From: Balneola sp.
GTDB taxonomy: Bacteria; Bacteroidota; Rhodothermia; Balneolales; Balneolaceae
Assembly: GCA_003712055.1 (NCBI GenBank)
Contig: RHLJ01000005.1
Span: 62,001 to 126,000, forward strand
Reading direction: 5' to 3'
DNA length: 64,000 nucleotides
Part shown: positions 55,974 to 64,000 of the stretch, one piece after another
How the letters are laid out: each line of letters starts with the position of its first letter
How positions within the stretch are numbered: the first letter of the stretch is position 1
Position numbers and translations under genes: made by a program
Notes under the pieces: generated by a model
Seen by the model: the letters and a program-made list of their open reading frames with translations, nothing else
Database searches by the model: none
Told to the model about the DNA's origin: nothing

Positions 55974-56018
55974 TTGAACTTCGAAGTTCCTCATTCAAGG
56001 TTCGAAGTTCGTGTTCAG
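55974..56018. repeat. Bulged inverted repeat at the kgd 3' end
   Basis: TTGAACTTCGAAGTTCCTCA with TTCAAGG, then TTCGAAGTTCGTGTTCAG. The arms pair except for about 6 extra nt, and the repeat ends next to the kgd stop at 56020. It may act as a transcript end. Confidence 0.55.
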
Positions 56019-56019
56019 T

Positions 56020-59000
56020 TTATTTCAGTGCTTCCTCAATGAGTTGCAACTGTTCAGCATCATGAACTTTTTTCTGGCCTGCGGCTGGAGAAGCTGATGC
56101 CTGGCGCCCAGCATATCTCAGTTTTTGACCAGAAGCAAGAAGCTCATTGAACCTGGAAGCAACAAAGAACCAGGCACCCATATTCTTGGGTTCCTCTTGG
56201 CACCATACTACTTCTTTTACATTCTTAAGTGACTTCAGATAATCCTTTACATCTTTGTCGGGGAAGGGGTAGAACTGCTCGAGTCGAGCAATGGCGATAT
56301 CTTCTATGCCTTGTTCTTGACGGTATTTGTATAAGTCGTAATACACTTTTCCAGAGCATATAACCAGTCGTTTTGCTGAGGTAGAAACTTCACTATCCTG
56401 GATAAAAGGCATGAACTTTCCATCTGTCAATTCATCCGTGGTAGATGTGGCAAGCGGATGACGGAGCAAGCTCTTTGGTGTCATTAGTACAACAGGCTTT
56501 TTTTGCTCCTGCAATGCTTGTTTACGTAACATGTGGAAGTATTGAGCCGGTGTAGTCAAATTCATAACATGCATATTATCCTCCGCACAAAGTTGAAGGA
56601 ATCTTTCAAGCCGTGCCGAAGAATGCTCCGGCCCCTGTCCTTCGTACCCATGAGGGAGGTTAAGCACTAAAGAAGTTGTTTGCCCCCATTTTGCTTCACT
56701 CGAAGAGAGGAATTGATCAATAATAATCTGAGCTCCATTTGCAAAGTCACCGAATTGTGCTTCCCAAATAACTAGAGCATCTTTTTGTTGTGCGCTATAC
56801 CCGAATTCGAACCCTAGGGCTGCGTACTCACTTAATAAGCTATTGTGAATATGAAAGATACCTTGCTCTTCCTGAAGATGGTTAAGCGGGGTAAAGGTTT
56901 GGTTGGTTTCAGTACCATGCAACACTGCATGTCGGTGAGCAAAGGTGCCTCTTTCAACATCTTGCCCAGTAATTCGAACATTCTTACCCGATTTGAGCAA
57001 GGAACCAAAAGCCAGAGCTTCGGCAAATCCCCAATCAATTTTTTTCTCTTCATTTTGAACGATATCAGCTCGTTTTGCCAACTGACGAAGTAACTTCGGA
57101 TTGGCATCAAAGTCTTTGGGAACGGTATTCAGCTTAATAGCAATATCGTTCAAATCCTCTTTCGAGTAGGTTGTATCTGGGAATTTAGGACGCTTAGTCT
57201 GCGGAGTTTCTGACCTATCAAATAATGCAGTAGTAACCTCAACATTTGGGGATTTTTTTGCGTCCTCAAAAGCTGCTTGTAATAGGTCGTCAAACTCCTT
57301 AAAGATTTCCTCAGTTTCAGCCTCGGATAACTCTTCGTTTTTAACAAGATGTGTAGTATAAAGATCTCTTACGGTATTATGATCGTTGATTTCCTTATAC
57401 ATACCAGGCTGAGTGAACGCGGGCTCATCACCTTCATTATGTCCATGCTTGCGATAGCCAATTAGATCTATGATCACATCTTTCCCAAATTTCTGACGGT
57501 ATTCTAAAGCCATTTTGATTGCATGAACAGCAGCTTCAGGTCGATCCCCATTTATATGGAAAATAGGTGCCAGGATTAACTTCGCCAGATCAGAAGCATA
57601 CTCTGTTGACCGTCCGTCTTTCGGTAAAGTGGTAAAACCAATTTGATTATTGATAATAATATGAATGGTACCACCAGTTTTATACCCTTCTAGCTGAGAC
57701 ATATTCAACGTTTCAGCAACAACACCCTGTCCTGCGAATGCAGCGTCACCATGCATTAGTACAGGTAGAATTTTTTTCCCTGCTTCTTCTGACTCATGAT
57801 GATCCTGCATGGCTCTGGCCGCACCTTCTACAATCGGGTTCACTGCTTCAAGGTGACTTGGATTTGGCATCAATTCTATTTCTACTTCCTTACCACTTTG
57901 AGACTTGTGCTTCCCTTTTGCACCAAGGTGGTACTTCACATCTCCGGAACCCTGAATTGAATCGGGATCAACATTGCCTTCAAATTCTGCAAATACCCTG
58001 TGATAAGGTTTGTTCATAATATTAACGAGGATATTTAGTCGCCCACGATGAGCCATTCCCATAAATATCTTCTCTATATCAGCATCACCAGCTTCTTCAA
58101 GTAAGAAGTGAATCATTGGGATGAGCGTGTCATTCCCTTCTAAGGAGAAGCGTTTATGCCCAATATATTTTTTGTGAAGAAACTCTTCGAAAGCCATTGC
58201 CTGATTTAACTTATGAAGGATCTGTTTTTTATCCTCAATAGTTAGATCCGGTTCATTGCCAGTAGACTCCATTCGCTCTCGAAGCCATCTTCTCTCATTA
58301 AGATCAAGCAGGTGCATGTATTCAGCACCAATATGTTCGCAATAAGTATCTCGCAGTAATTTGATAATTACTCTTAGTGGAGCTTTTTCCATACCACCAA
58401 GGCCACCACAGTAAAACTCGCGATCTAAATCCCAAAGAGAGAGTCCATAATATTCTAAATCGAGCTCGGGTGTATGTCCTGGTACTTTTTCAAGCGGGTC
58501 TAAATTGGCTAGTACATGTCCACGTAGCCTGTACATCGTAATCAATCGCCAAACACCAATAGCACGTTTATCTTGTGCTAAGGTATTCCCAGCTCCTGCA
58601 AAAAGTGCAGAATAATTATCCTCGCCATATGGAATAGGATCATAAGGAATCTCTAAGTCTGCAAAGATTGATTCGTAGAAATCAGACTTACCACTTAGTA
58701 ATTGGTGTATTTTTTGTAGAAATGAACCTGATTCAGCTCCCTGGATAATGCGATGATCATACGTACAGGTCATAGTCATAACCTTACTAATACCAAGCTG
58801 ATTTAATACTTCCCGAGACATATTCTGGTATTCTGCTGGATAATCGATGGCACCAGTAGCAATAATAGAACCCTGTCCTTGCATCAACCTTGGCACCGAA
58901 GAAACAGTACCGATTGTTCCAGGGTTAGTAATGCTGATAGTAGTTCCCTGAAAATCATTAATCTGAAGTTTCCCCTCTCGGGCTCTGCTAACCAAGTCAG

Positions 59001-59640
59001 CGAAAGCATAGAGGAACTCTTTGAAGTTCATCTTATCAACACCCTTAATATTTGGAACAACCAGGTTTCTGGAGCCATCTTTGTTTGGAAGATCAACAGC
59101 TACTCCAAGGTTAACCTGCTCTGGTACTACTCGATAGTGTTCTTTACCATTGAAATGATAGGTATGGTTCAGTGTTGGGAACTCTTTTAATGCTTTTATA
59201 ATCGCCCAGCAAATGAAGTGCGTAAATGAAGCCTTAGGTTCATTTCTCTTAACTAGATGACGATTAATGATAGTCCTATCTTCTACCATCATTTTTACCG
59301 GAAGTACACGAAGCGATGTCGCTGTTGGTACTTCCAGGCTTTGATCCATATTCTCTACAATCTTAGTAGCTACCCCTTTTATTCTTTCTAATTCTGCGCC
59401 CTTAGGAGGGGCTGCCATTTTCTTTTCTTCTTTTGCGGGGGCTTCCTGAGCTACAGCAGTACCGTTTGAAGCAGGTTTAGCAACCTCAGCAGGTGCTTCT
59501 TTTTCCGGGGTTATTCCATTTAACTCATCAAAGTAAGTTTTCCAGTGAGCAGGAACGGAGTCGGGTTGAGCTTTATACTGTTCGTAAAGTTCCTCTACTA
59601 ATGCTGAGTTGGGGCCAAAGATGGCTTCAAGTGATTTCAA
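56020..59640 (-). CDS. kgd: Multifunctional 2-oxoglutarate dehydrogenase E2-E1 fusion (KGD type)
   Basis: A 1206-aa fusion. An E1 N-terminal helix segment (1-42) leads to a Pro/Ala/Lys-rich linker (about 48-85). An E2 succinyltransferase domain follows (about 90-320, with TYDHRIIQGAESG holding the catalytic His). The thiamine-diphosphate E1 follows (about 340-1206), with GMAHRGRLNILVNIM, VLMHGDAAFAGQGVVAETLN and GYRKHGHNEGDEP. As in mycobacterial Kgd, no lipoyl domain is seen. It converts 2-oxoglutarate to succinyl-CoA, or to succinic semialdehyde or hydroxy-oxoadipate. It is monocistronic and divergent from pepF. Confidence 0.95.
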   Translation of the reverse strand: MKSLEAIFGPNSALVEELYEQYKAQPDSVPAHWKTYFDELNGITPEKEAPAEVAKPASNGTAVAQEAPAKEEKKMAAPPKGAELERIKGVATKIVENMDQSLEVPTATSLRVLPVKMMVEDRTIINRHLVKRNEPKASFTHFICWAIIKALKEFPTLNHTYHFNGKEHYRVVPEQVNLGVAVDLPNKDGSRNLVVPNIKGVDKMNFKEFLYAFADLVSRAREGKLQINDFQGTTISITNPGTIGTVSSVPRLMQGQGSIIATGAIDYPAEYQNMSREVLNQLGISKVMTMTCTYDHRIIQGAESGSFLQKIHQLLSGKSDFYESIFADLEIPYDPIPYGEDNYSALFAGAGNTLAQDKRAIGVWRLITMYRLRGHVLANLDPLEKVPGHTPELDLEYYGLSLWDLDREFYCGGLGGMEKAPLRVIIKLLRDTYCEHIGAEYMHLLDLNERRWLRERMESTGNEPDLTIEDKKQILHKLNQAMAFEEFLHKKYIGHKRFSLEGNDTLIPMIHFLLEEAGDADIEKIFMGMAHRGRLNILVNIMNKPYHRVFAEFEGNVDPDSIQGSGDVKYHLGAKGKHKSQSGKEVEIELMPNPSHLEAVNPIVEGAARAMQDHHESEEAGKKILPVLMHGDAAFAGQGVVAETLNMSQLEGYKTGGTIHIIINNQIGFTTLPKDGRSTEYASDLAKLILAPIFHINGDRPEAAVHAIKMALEYRQKFGKDVIIDLIGYRKHGHNEGDEPAFTQPGMYKEINDHNTVRDLYTTHLVKNEELSEAETEEIFKEFDDLLQAAFEDAKKSPNVEVTTALFDRSETPQTKRPKFPDTTYSKEDLNDIAIKLNTVPKDFDANPKLLRQLAKRADIVQNEEKKIDWGFAEALAFGSLLKSGKNVRITGQDVERGTFAHRHAVLHGTETNQTFTPLNHLQEEQGIFHIHNSLLSEYAALGFEFGYSAQQKDALVIWEAQFGDFANGAQIIIDQFLSSSEAKWGQTTSLVLNLPHGYEGQGPEHSSARLERFLQLCAEDNMHVMNLTTPAQYFHMLRKQALQEQKKPVVLMTPKSLLRHPLATSTTDELTDGKFMPFIQDSEVSTSAKRLVICSGKVYYDLYKYRQEQGIEDIAIARLEQFYPFPDKDVKDYLKSLKNVKEVVWCQEEPKNMGAWFFVASRFNELLASGQKLRYAGRQASASPAAGQKKVHDAEQLQLIEEALK

Positions 59641-59878
59641 AAGATGTTGACTTCGTTGAAATTATTTTGTCTCTGAATGGATAATGAATTCAATCAAGAA
59701 AAGGTTCATTTTCAATTGAAAAAGCCCTTTTTAAATTAACTTTAAAGGTAAGGAGAAGAGGATTAAAAAACGAAATATTAGATCGCAATGGGAATCAAAA
59801 ATTAGCTTTACAATTCTTTATTTATATCGCTTTGAACATCGGTTATATTCCCAAAAAATTAACACCCAAACATCAAGG
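59641..59878. other. Divergent intergenic region between kgd and pepF
   Basis: A 238-bp A+T-rich gap. It must hold promoters for both genes, but I can assign no specific -33/-7 pair. No gene, repeat or RNA structure is seen. Confidence 0.4.
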
Positions 59879-61687
59879 ATGAGCGAATTGGCAACGAAGG
59901 AATCAAACGGAGCAGAAAACATACATTGGGATCTTTCAGATTTATATAAATCCGGTAACGATCCTCAGTTAATGAAGGATAAAGAAAGCTTGCTGAATGA
60001 AGCGGATGCTTTTGCTTCGAAGTATAAAGGGAGGATATCAGCTTTAAGTGTTGAAGAGTTTAAATCTATGCTTCAGGAATATGAATCATTGCAAGATAAA
60101 GGCGGAAAGATTGGTTCGTTCGCTTACCTCCAGTGGAGTACAGATACCACAAATTCCGAATACGGGAAACTGGTTCAGGAATCGAATGAACTAGGATCTG
60201 AGTTGAGTCAGAAACTGGTTTTTCTTCAGGTAGAATGGTTGCAAATCAATACAGAACAAGCTCAAAAGCTTATCGATACTCCTGAATTAGCCTTCTATAA
60301 ACACTACCTGGAATCTTCCAGAAGATATAAGGAACACGTTCTTAAAGAAGAACAAGAGCAAATACTTTCGGCTAAATCAGTTACAGGAAGGAGTGCCTGG
60401 GTTCGGTTTTTTGACGAGACTCTGGGAAGAGCCAAGTTCGAACTAGATGGTGAGGAATATTCTGAACAGGAAGTACTTAGCAAACTGCACGACAGTGACA
60501 GGGAATTGAGGATTCGAGCTCATGCTTCATTAACTAAAAAGTTCAACGAGCTTGCTCATCCTTTAACTTTTGTATTTAATACGCTGTTATCTGATAAATC
60601 AACTACTGATAAGTTGAGAAGTTATCCAAGTTGGATCACTTCCAGGAACCTTTCAAATGAAACGGATGATGAAACAGTAGAATCCCTTGTTAAAGCAGTT
60701 ACTTCGAAGTATGAACTGGTACAAAGGTACTATCGTTTGAAGACCAGGCTATTGGGTCTTGAGGAAATGAGAGACTATGATCGTTATGCTCCAATGATCA
60801 AGAATGAAGCAACGATTAGCTGGGAGGAAGCACAAGACATGGTGCTGGATTCTTATTCTGGCTTCCATCCCCAAATGGGAGAAATAGCAGGGTATTTCTT
60901 TGATAAGAATTGGATTGACGCTGCTATAAAACCTGGAAAACGTGGTGGTGCGTATTCGGCTGGTACTGTTCCTTCTGTTCACCCCTATGTATTCATGAAT
61001 TTTGATGGCAAAATCAGGGATGTGCAAACTCTTGCTCATGAATTAGGACATGGAGTACATCAATACCTGTCTCGCCAACAGGGACCATTACAAGCAAGTA
61101 CCCCTTTAACTACTGCCGAGACAGCTTCGGTCTTTGGTGAAATGTTGGTTTTTCAGAAACTTTTAAAAGGCCTTGATAATCCAAAGGAAAAACTGGCTCT
61201 GCTAATTGGTAAGATTGATGACACAATTGCTACTGTATTCCGGCAAATCTCTATGAACAGATTTGAAAACGCAATGCATACAGCTCGAAGGGAAGAAGGA
61301 GAGCTAACCACTGCAAGATTTTCAGAACTATGGATGGAACAGCAGAAAGCGTTATACGGTGATGCTGTATCTCTAACTGAGGAGTATGGGATCTGGTGGT
61401 GTTACATCCCTCATTTCTTACATACACCAGGATATGTGTATGCTTATGCATTTGGTGAACTACTTGTGTTGGCTTTATATGAGGAATACATGCATCGCCC
61501 GGAAGGCTTTGCAGACCGGTATTTGGATCTGTTGGGAGCAGGAGGATCAGAATGGCCACATGATTTAGTAAGTAAGATGGGGCTCGATATCAGAGATTCT
61601 GCATTCTGGGATAAAGGATTGCAGGCCTTTGAGACGATGATTGAAGAAGCTGAAGCACTTAGTGAAGAGGTGTTAAAAGAAACTTAA
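59879..61687 (+). CDS. pepF: M3-family oligoendopeptidase (PepF type)
   Basis: A 602-aa cytosolic zinc peptidase of full length. An N-terminal helical region (about 1-200) is followed by the catalytic M3 domain with HELGH (His387, Glu388, His391) and the downstream Glu in TTAETASVFGE. YIPHFLHTPGYVYAYAFGEL near 505-524 is typical for PepF. It cuts short peptides in the cell. It is monocistronic; 117 nt separate it from the next gene. Confidence 0.94.
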   Translation: MSELATKESNGAENIHWDLSDLYKSGNDPQLMKDKESLLNEADAFASKYKGRISALSVEEFKSMLQEYESLQDKGGKIGSFAYLQWSTDTTNSEYGKLVQESNELGSELSQKLVFLQVEWLQINTEQAQKLIDTPELAFYKHYLESSRRYKEHVLKEEQEQILSAKSVTGRSAWVRFFDETLGRAKFELDGEEYSEQEVLSKLHDSDRELRIRAHASLTKKFNELAHPLTFVFNTLLSDKSTTDKLRSYPSWITSRNLSNETDDETVESLVKAVTSKYELVQRYYRLKTRLLGLEEMRDYDRYAPMIKNEATISWEEAQDMVLDSYSGFHPQMGEIAGYFFDKNWIDAAIKPGKRGGAYSAGTVPSVHPYVFMNFDGKIRDVQTLAHELGHGVHQYLSRQQGPLQASTPLTTAETASVFGEMLVFQKLLKGLDNPKEKLALLIGKIDDTIATVFRQISMNRFENAMHTARREEGELTTARFSELWMEQQKALYGDAVSLTEEYGIWWCYIPHFLHTPGYVYAYAFGELLVLALYEEYMHRPEGFADRYLDLLGAGGSEWPHDLVSKMGLDIRDSAFWDKGLQAFETMIEEAEALSEEVLKET

Positions 61688-61804
61688 TAAGAGATCAGGA
61701 TTCGTAAAAATGCAACCAAGATATAAGGATGGGCAATTTCGAATAAAAAGTTAGATATTGTTTCGAATTTTTTGGGCGCTAATAAGGAGTTATTCATTTA
61801 GGAC

Positions 61805-63268
61805 ATGAGTCTAGACCGACAAGAAAAAGCACTACGCGAGTTTAAACAGATCATGGCTGATCTGGTGCATTTGCTTCGTACTTCGACCAGGGTTGAGCTC
61901 GCATATATGTGTTGGGTTAACCAAACACGGCAACAATTTGTGTGGGAAAGCAATAGCACTAACCTTCCAAATGTAATGTTCCAGGATCGCCTGGCTTTCG
62001 AGCAGCATTTTCTGGATGAGTATAAAGAGATCAAAGAAATAACAAAGCTGGTTATCGGGGAGGATATCCCAAAAGGTAAACTGGCACACTATTTCGATTT
62101 TGTTGCTGCCAAAACCATGGTACTTATACCTTTCATAAATAAGGGCGAGACTGTAGCTATCACCGTTTTAGAAACAGAGAAAGATGTTAACCTGGAAGCC
62201 ATCAATGACCAGGTTTTCGCATATAACAACGCTCTTGTAAACGTGTTAGACACCTATCTGGAGATAGTTGATTTACATGAGCAGCAAAAAGAATGGGAAG
62301 AATATGAAGAGTCGCTTGCTGCATTAGACTATCGATTACACCGGGTAGACTTGCTCAATAAGATGCTTGACGAAATGCAACTTTACCTTCCCAATGGTGG
62401 GGCATGCCTTGTATGTCCTGGTATGGATTCCTGGAGTTTGGTATTGGCGTCAAAATTCGCGAAAAATTCTCCTTTACTGGGTCTGGAAATGGAGAATAAA
62501 AGTGTGGCTTATGAGACTGTTGAGAAGGGCGCTCCAAGTTTTAATATGCATTTCAACAATAACCCCAAGCTTATTTCCAGTAAGGAGAAGAGAACCGAAG
62601 GGGCCAGTCTTGCCATTCCCATTATGATTCATGATCGCAGGCAGGCAGTTGTAATAACTTACGATTCTGATCCATTGACTTATAAAGAGTCGACCAAGCA
62701 CAAGCTTATTAACTTGGCCCGGATTGCTTCTCTCTCTATTCAATCAGTAGTTAAAAAATCTGGGATGGCGGAAGAGTTGTTTACTCAGAATTTTGGAGCC
62801 TTCATGACGGATTTATGGGAAGCAAGTATTGGAAATGAGCTACAAAAGATTCGTTCTGGGAAAGGTAAACATACGTGGTTCGGGTTAGTATCTCCTCACG
62901 AACTTTCCTCTATCAGAACTAAGTATAGGTTAGAAGACCTTCTGAAGATCCAAAAAGACTTTGTCTCTTTTCTAAATCCATCTCAGCATGACGTGCCTGG
63001 TTTTATTGGTTATAATTCAGATTATGTATATGCGTTTGTTATCCAAAGTGATTCTGAAGATGCAGTTAATACTTGGATGGATTCGGTAAAGACAAAACTG
63101 GCCCATGGCTTAAAGTTATCAAATGGAGAGAACCTTGATGTGTCTTTCAAAGCAGGTTTTACAAAGTTGATACCTGAGGATGCCAATTCTTATCAAGTAC
63201 TCACTAAAGCGAAAAAAGCGCTCAGTGAAGTAGTTCGAAACGAGGAGCTGGAGCTCTTCGAAGCCTAA
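61805..63268 (+). CDS. Soluble protein of unknown function, GAF-like fold suspected
   Basis: A 487-aa protein without signal or membrane segments. The regions at about 20-165 and about 195-330 look like GAF folds (VELAYMCWVNQ, ... KTMVLIPFINKGETVAITVLE; GGACLVCPGMD, ... GASLAIPIMIHDRRQAVVITY). The C-terminal 140 residues are alpha/beta, with FVIQSDSEDAVNTWMDSVK, and recall a degenerate GGDEF-like fold without a GGDEF motif. This is pattern reading only. Its stop overlaps the deoB start (TAATG), so the two are co-translated. Confidence 0.6.
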   Translation: MSLDRQEKALREFKQIMADLVHLLRTSTRVELAYMCWVNQTRQQFVWESNSTNLPNVMFQDRLAFEQHFLDEYKEIKEITKLVIGEDIPKGKLAHYFDFVAAKTMVLIPFINKGETVAITVLETEKDVNLEAINDQVFAYNNALVNVLDTYLEIVDLHEQQKEWEEYEESLAALDYRLHRVDLLNKMLDEMQLYLPNGGACLVCPGMDSWSLVLASKFAKNSPLLGLEMENKSVAYETVEKGAPSFNMHFNNNPKLISSKEKRTEGASLAIPIMIHDRRQAVVITYDSDPLTYKESTKHKLINLARIASLSIQSVVKKSGMAEELFTQNFGAFMTDLWEASIGNELQKIRSGKGKHTWFGLVSPHELSSIRTKYRLEDLLKIQKDFVSFLNPSQHDVPGFIGYNSDYVYAFVIQSDSEDAVNTWMDSVKTKLAHGLKLSNGENLDVSFKAGFTKLIPEDANSYQVLTKAKKALSEVVRNEELELFEA

Positions 63269-64000
63269 TGGGCAATTGTTACCTCATAATTATTGATGGG
63301 CTTGGAGTAGGTGCCCAGGAAGATGCTTATCAATATAATGATGAGGGTATGAACACACTGGGAAATGTTTCTGAGCAAACAAGGGTGCAGCTTCCCAATC
63401 TTTCGAAAATGGGTATTGGGAATATCATACCATTAGCTTCAATTCCAGAGGAAGAAAACCCTGGTGCAGCTTATGGGAAAATGAGAGAGGTATCAGGGGG
63501 AAAAGACTCTACAACCGGACACTGGGAAATTGCAGGAGTTCAGCTAGAAAAACCTTTTCCAACTTACCCGAAAGGCTTTCCTGATGACATAATAAAAGCT
63601 TTTTGTGAAGGAATAGGAGTTGAGAAAGCTCTATGCAATTTGCCGTATTCTGGAACCGATGTTATCCGGGATTATGGGCAAGAACATCTAGAAACAGGTT
63701 TCCCTATTGTATATACTTCAGCAGATAGTGTATTCCAGGTTGCCACTCATGAAGCCATTACTCCTGTATCTAAATTATATCATTGGTGTGAGTTTGTCAG
63801 GGAAAGTGTTTGTGTAGGAGAACATGAAGTAGGACGGGTAATTGCCCGACCTTTTACAGGATCTCCCGGCGCTTTTGAACGATTATTTGATCAACGGCAT
63901 GATTTTTCTGCTATCCCACCTGAGAATAATATTGTTCAAAGCTTGTTTGATGCCGGTATAGAAACCTATTCCATCGGCAAGGTGATTGATCTATTTGCTG
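63268..64000 (+). CDS. deoB: Phosphopentomutase, 3' end cut by window
   Basis: The first 244 codons of an alkaline-phosphatase-superfamily phosphopentomutase (usual length about 390-400). The N-terminus has the metal Asp in LIIIDGLGVGAQEDA, followed by NTLGNV. The phosphoryl-accepting Thr lies in GKDSTTGHWEIAG (about residues 76-88). SGTDVIRDYGQ and YTSADSVFQVATHE are family blocks. It interconverts ribose-1- and ribose-5-phosphate (and the deoxy forms) in nucleoside salvage. The start ATG overlaps the stop of the gene before it by one base. Confidence 0.94.
   Translation, partial: MGNCYLIIIDGLGVGAQEDAYQYNDEGMNTLGNVSEQTRVQLPNLSKMGIGNIIPLASIPEEENPGAAYGKMREVSGGKDSTTGHWEIAGVQLEKPFPTYPKGFPDDIIKAFCEGIGVEKALCNLPYSGTDVIRDYGQEHLETGFPIVYTSADSVFQVATHEAITPVSKLYHWCEFVRESVCVGEHEVGRVIARPFTGSPGAFERLFDQRHDFSAIPPENNIVQSLFDAGIETYSIGKVIDLFA

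Overview
The window looks like the chromosome of a marine or halotolerant member of the Balneolota/Rhodothermota side of the Bacteroidota (Balneolaceae-like). This is inferred from several secreted proteins that end in a T9SS-type C-terminal sorting domain with the NYPNPFNP signature, a one-polypeptide KGD-type 2-oxoglutarate dehydrogenase (E2-E1 fusion), an NhaA antiporter and a CaxA-type Na/Ca exchanger, very short or overlapping gene junctions, and moderate A+T. No rRNA, tRNA, CRISPR array or insertion sequence was seen.

Layout. 1-7000: double-Cache lipoprotein, GH20 hexosaminidase, Na/Ca exchanger, nhaA with a structured leader RNA, and an AlkA-like glycosylase. 7017-17250: a two-gene secretion cassette (a giant repeat protein plus an FG-GAP protein with sorting domain) present twice in tandem. 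17347-20187: ATP-dependent DNA ligase and its partner MBL exonuclease; the other two members of that repair set (PdeM phosphoesterase and Lhr-type helicase) lie at 34959-38089. 20489-21694: an A+T-rich two-gene accessory module (DUF5343 protein with an A8 frameshift, and a Swt1-type HEPN protein) between palindromic intergenic repeats. 21946-28987: SGNH lipoprotein, TipA-like MerR regulator, OxyR, and a tightly coupled operon TlpA-like / NagZ-like GH3 / HD hydrolase / SGNH membrane protein.

29304-34863 is the most unusual region. It holds a membrane-anchored TPR protein built like an anti-sigma factor, a 1068-aa exported TPR-CHAT protease with a C-terminal membrane anchor, three tandem copies of a 62-aa lipoprotein of identical sequence in front of the protease, and a divergent ECF-type sigma factor with a TTG start. 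A shared motif, GTAACAA-N15-CTCTT, occurs twice before the lipoprotein-protease operon and once before the TPR gene. I infer one envelope signalling or proteolysis system under this sigma factor.

38165-64000 is mostly core metabolism: acsA; a minus-strand rodZ-like/ligA/ald operon; a plus-strand operon comF, membrane protein, lipoprotein, phosphatase, ubiE/menG, fabZ, panB, surE; two large secreted T9SS-type proteins (endonuclease I and a hydrazine-synthase-alpha-like c-type cytochrome protein); kgd; pepF; a protein of unknown function; and the first part of deoB, cut by the window end.

Intergenic DNA carries several families of imperfect palindromes. One has arms that differ by a 5-8-nt asymmetric insertion and lies directly at gene 3' ends; another has GTCATYC/GATGAC termini.
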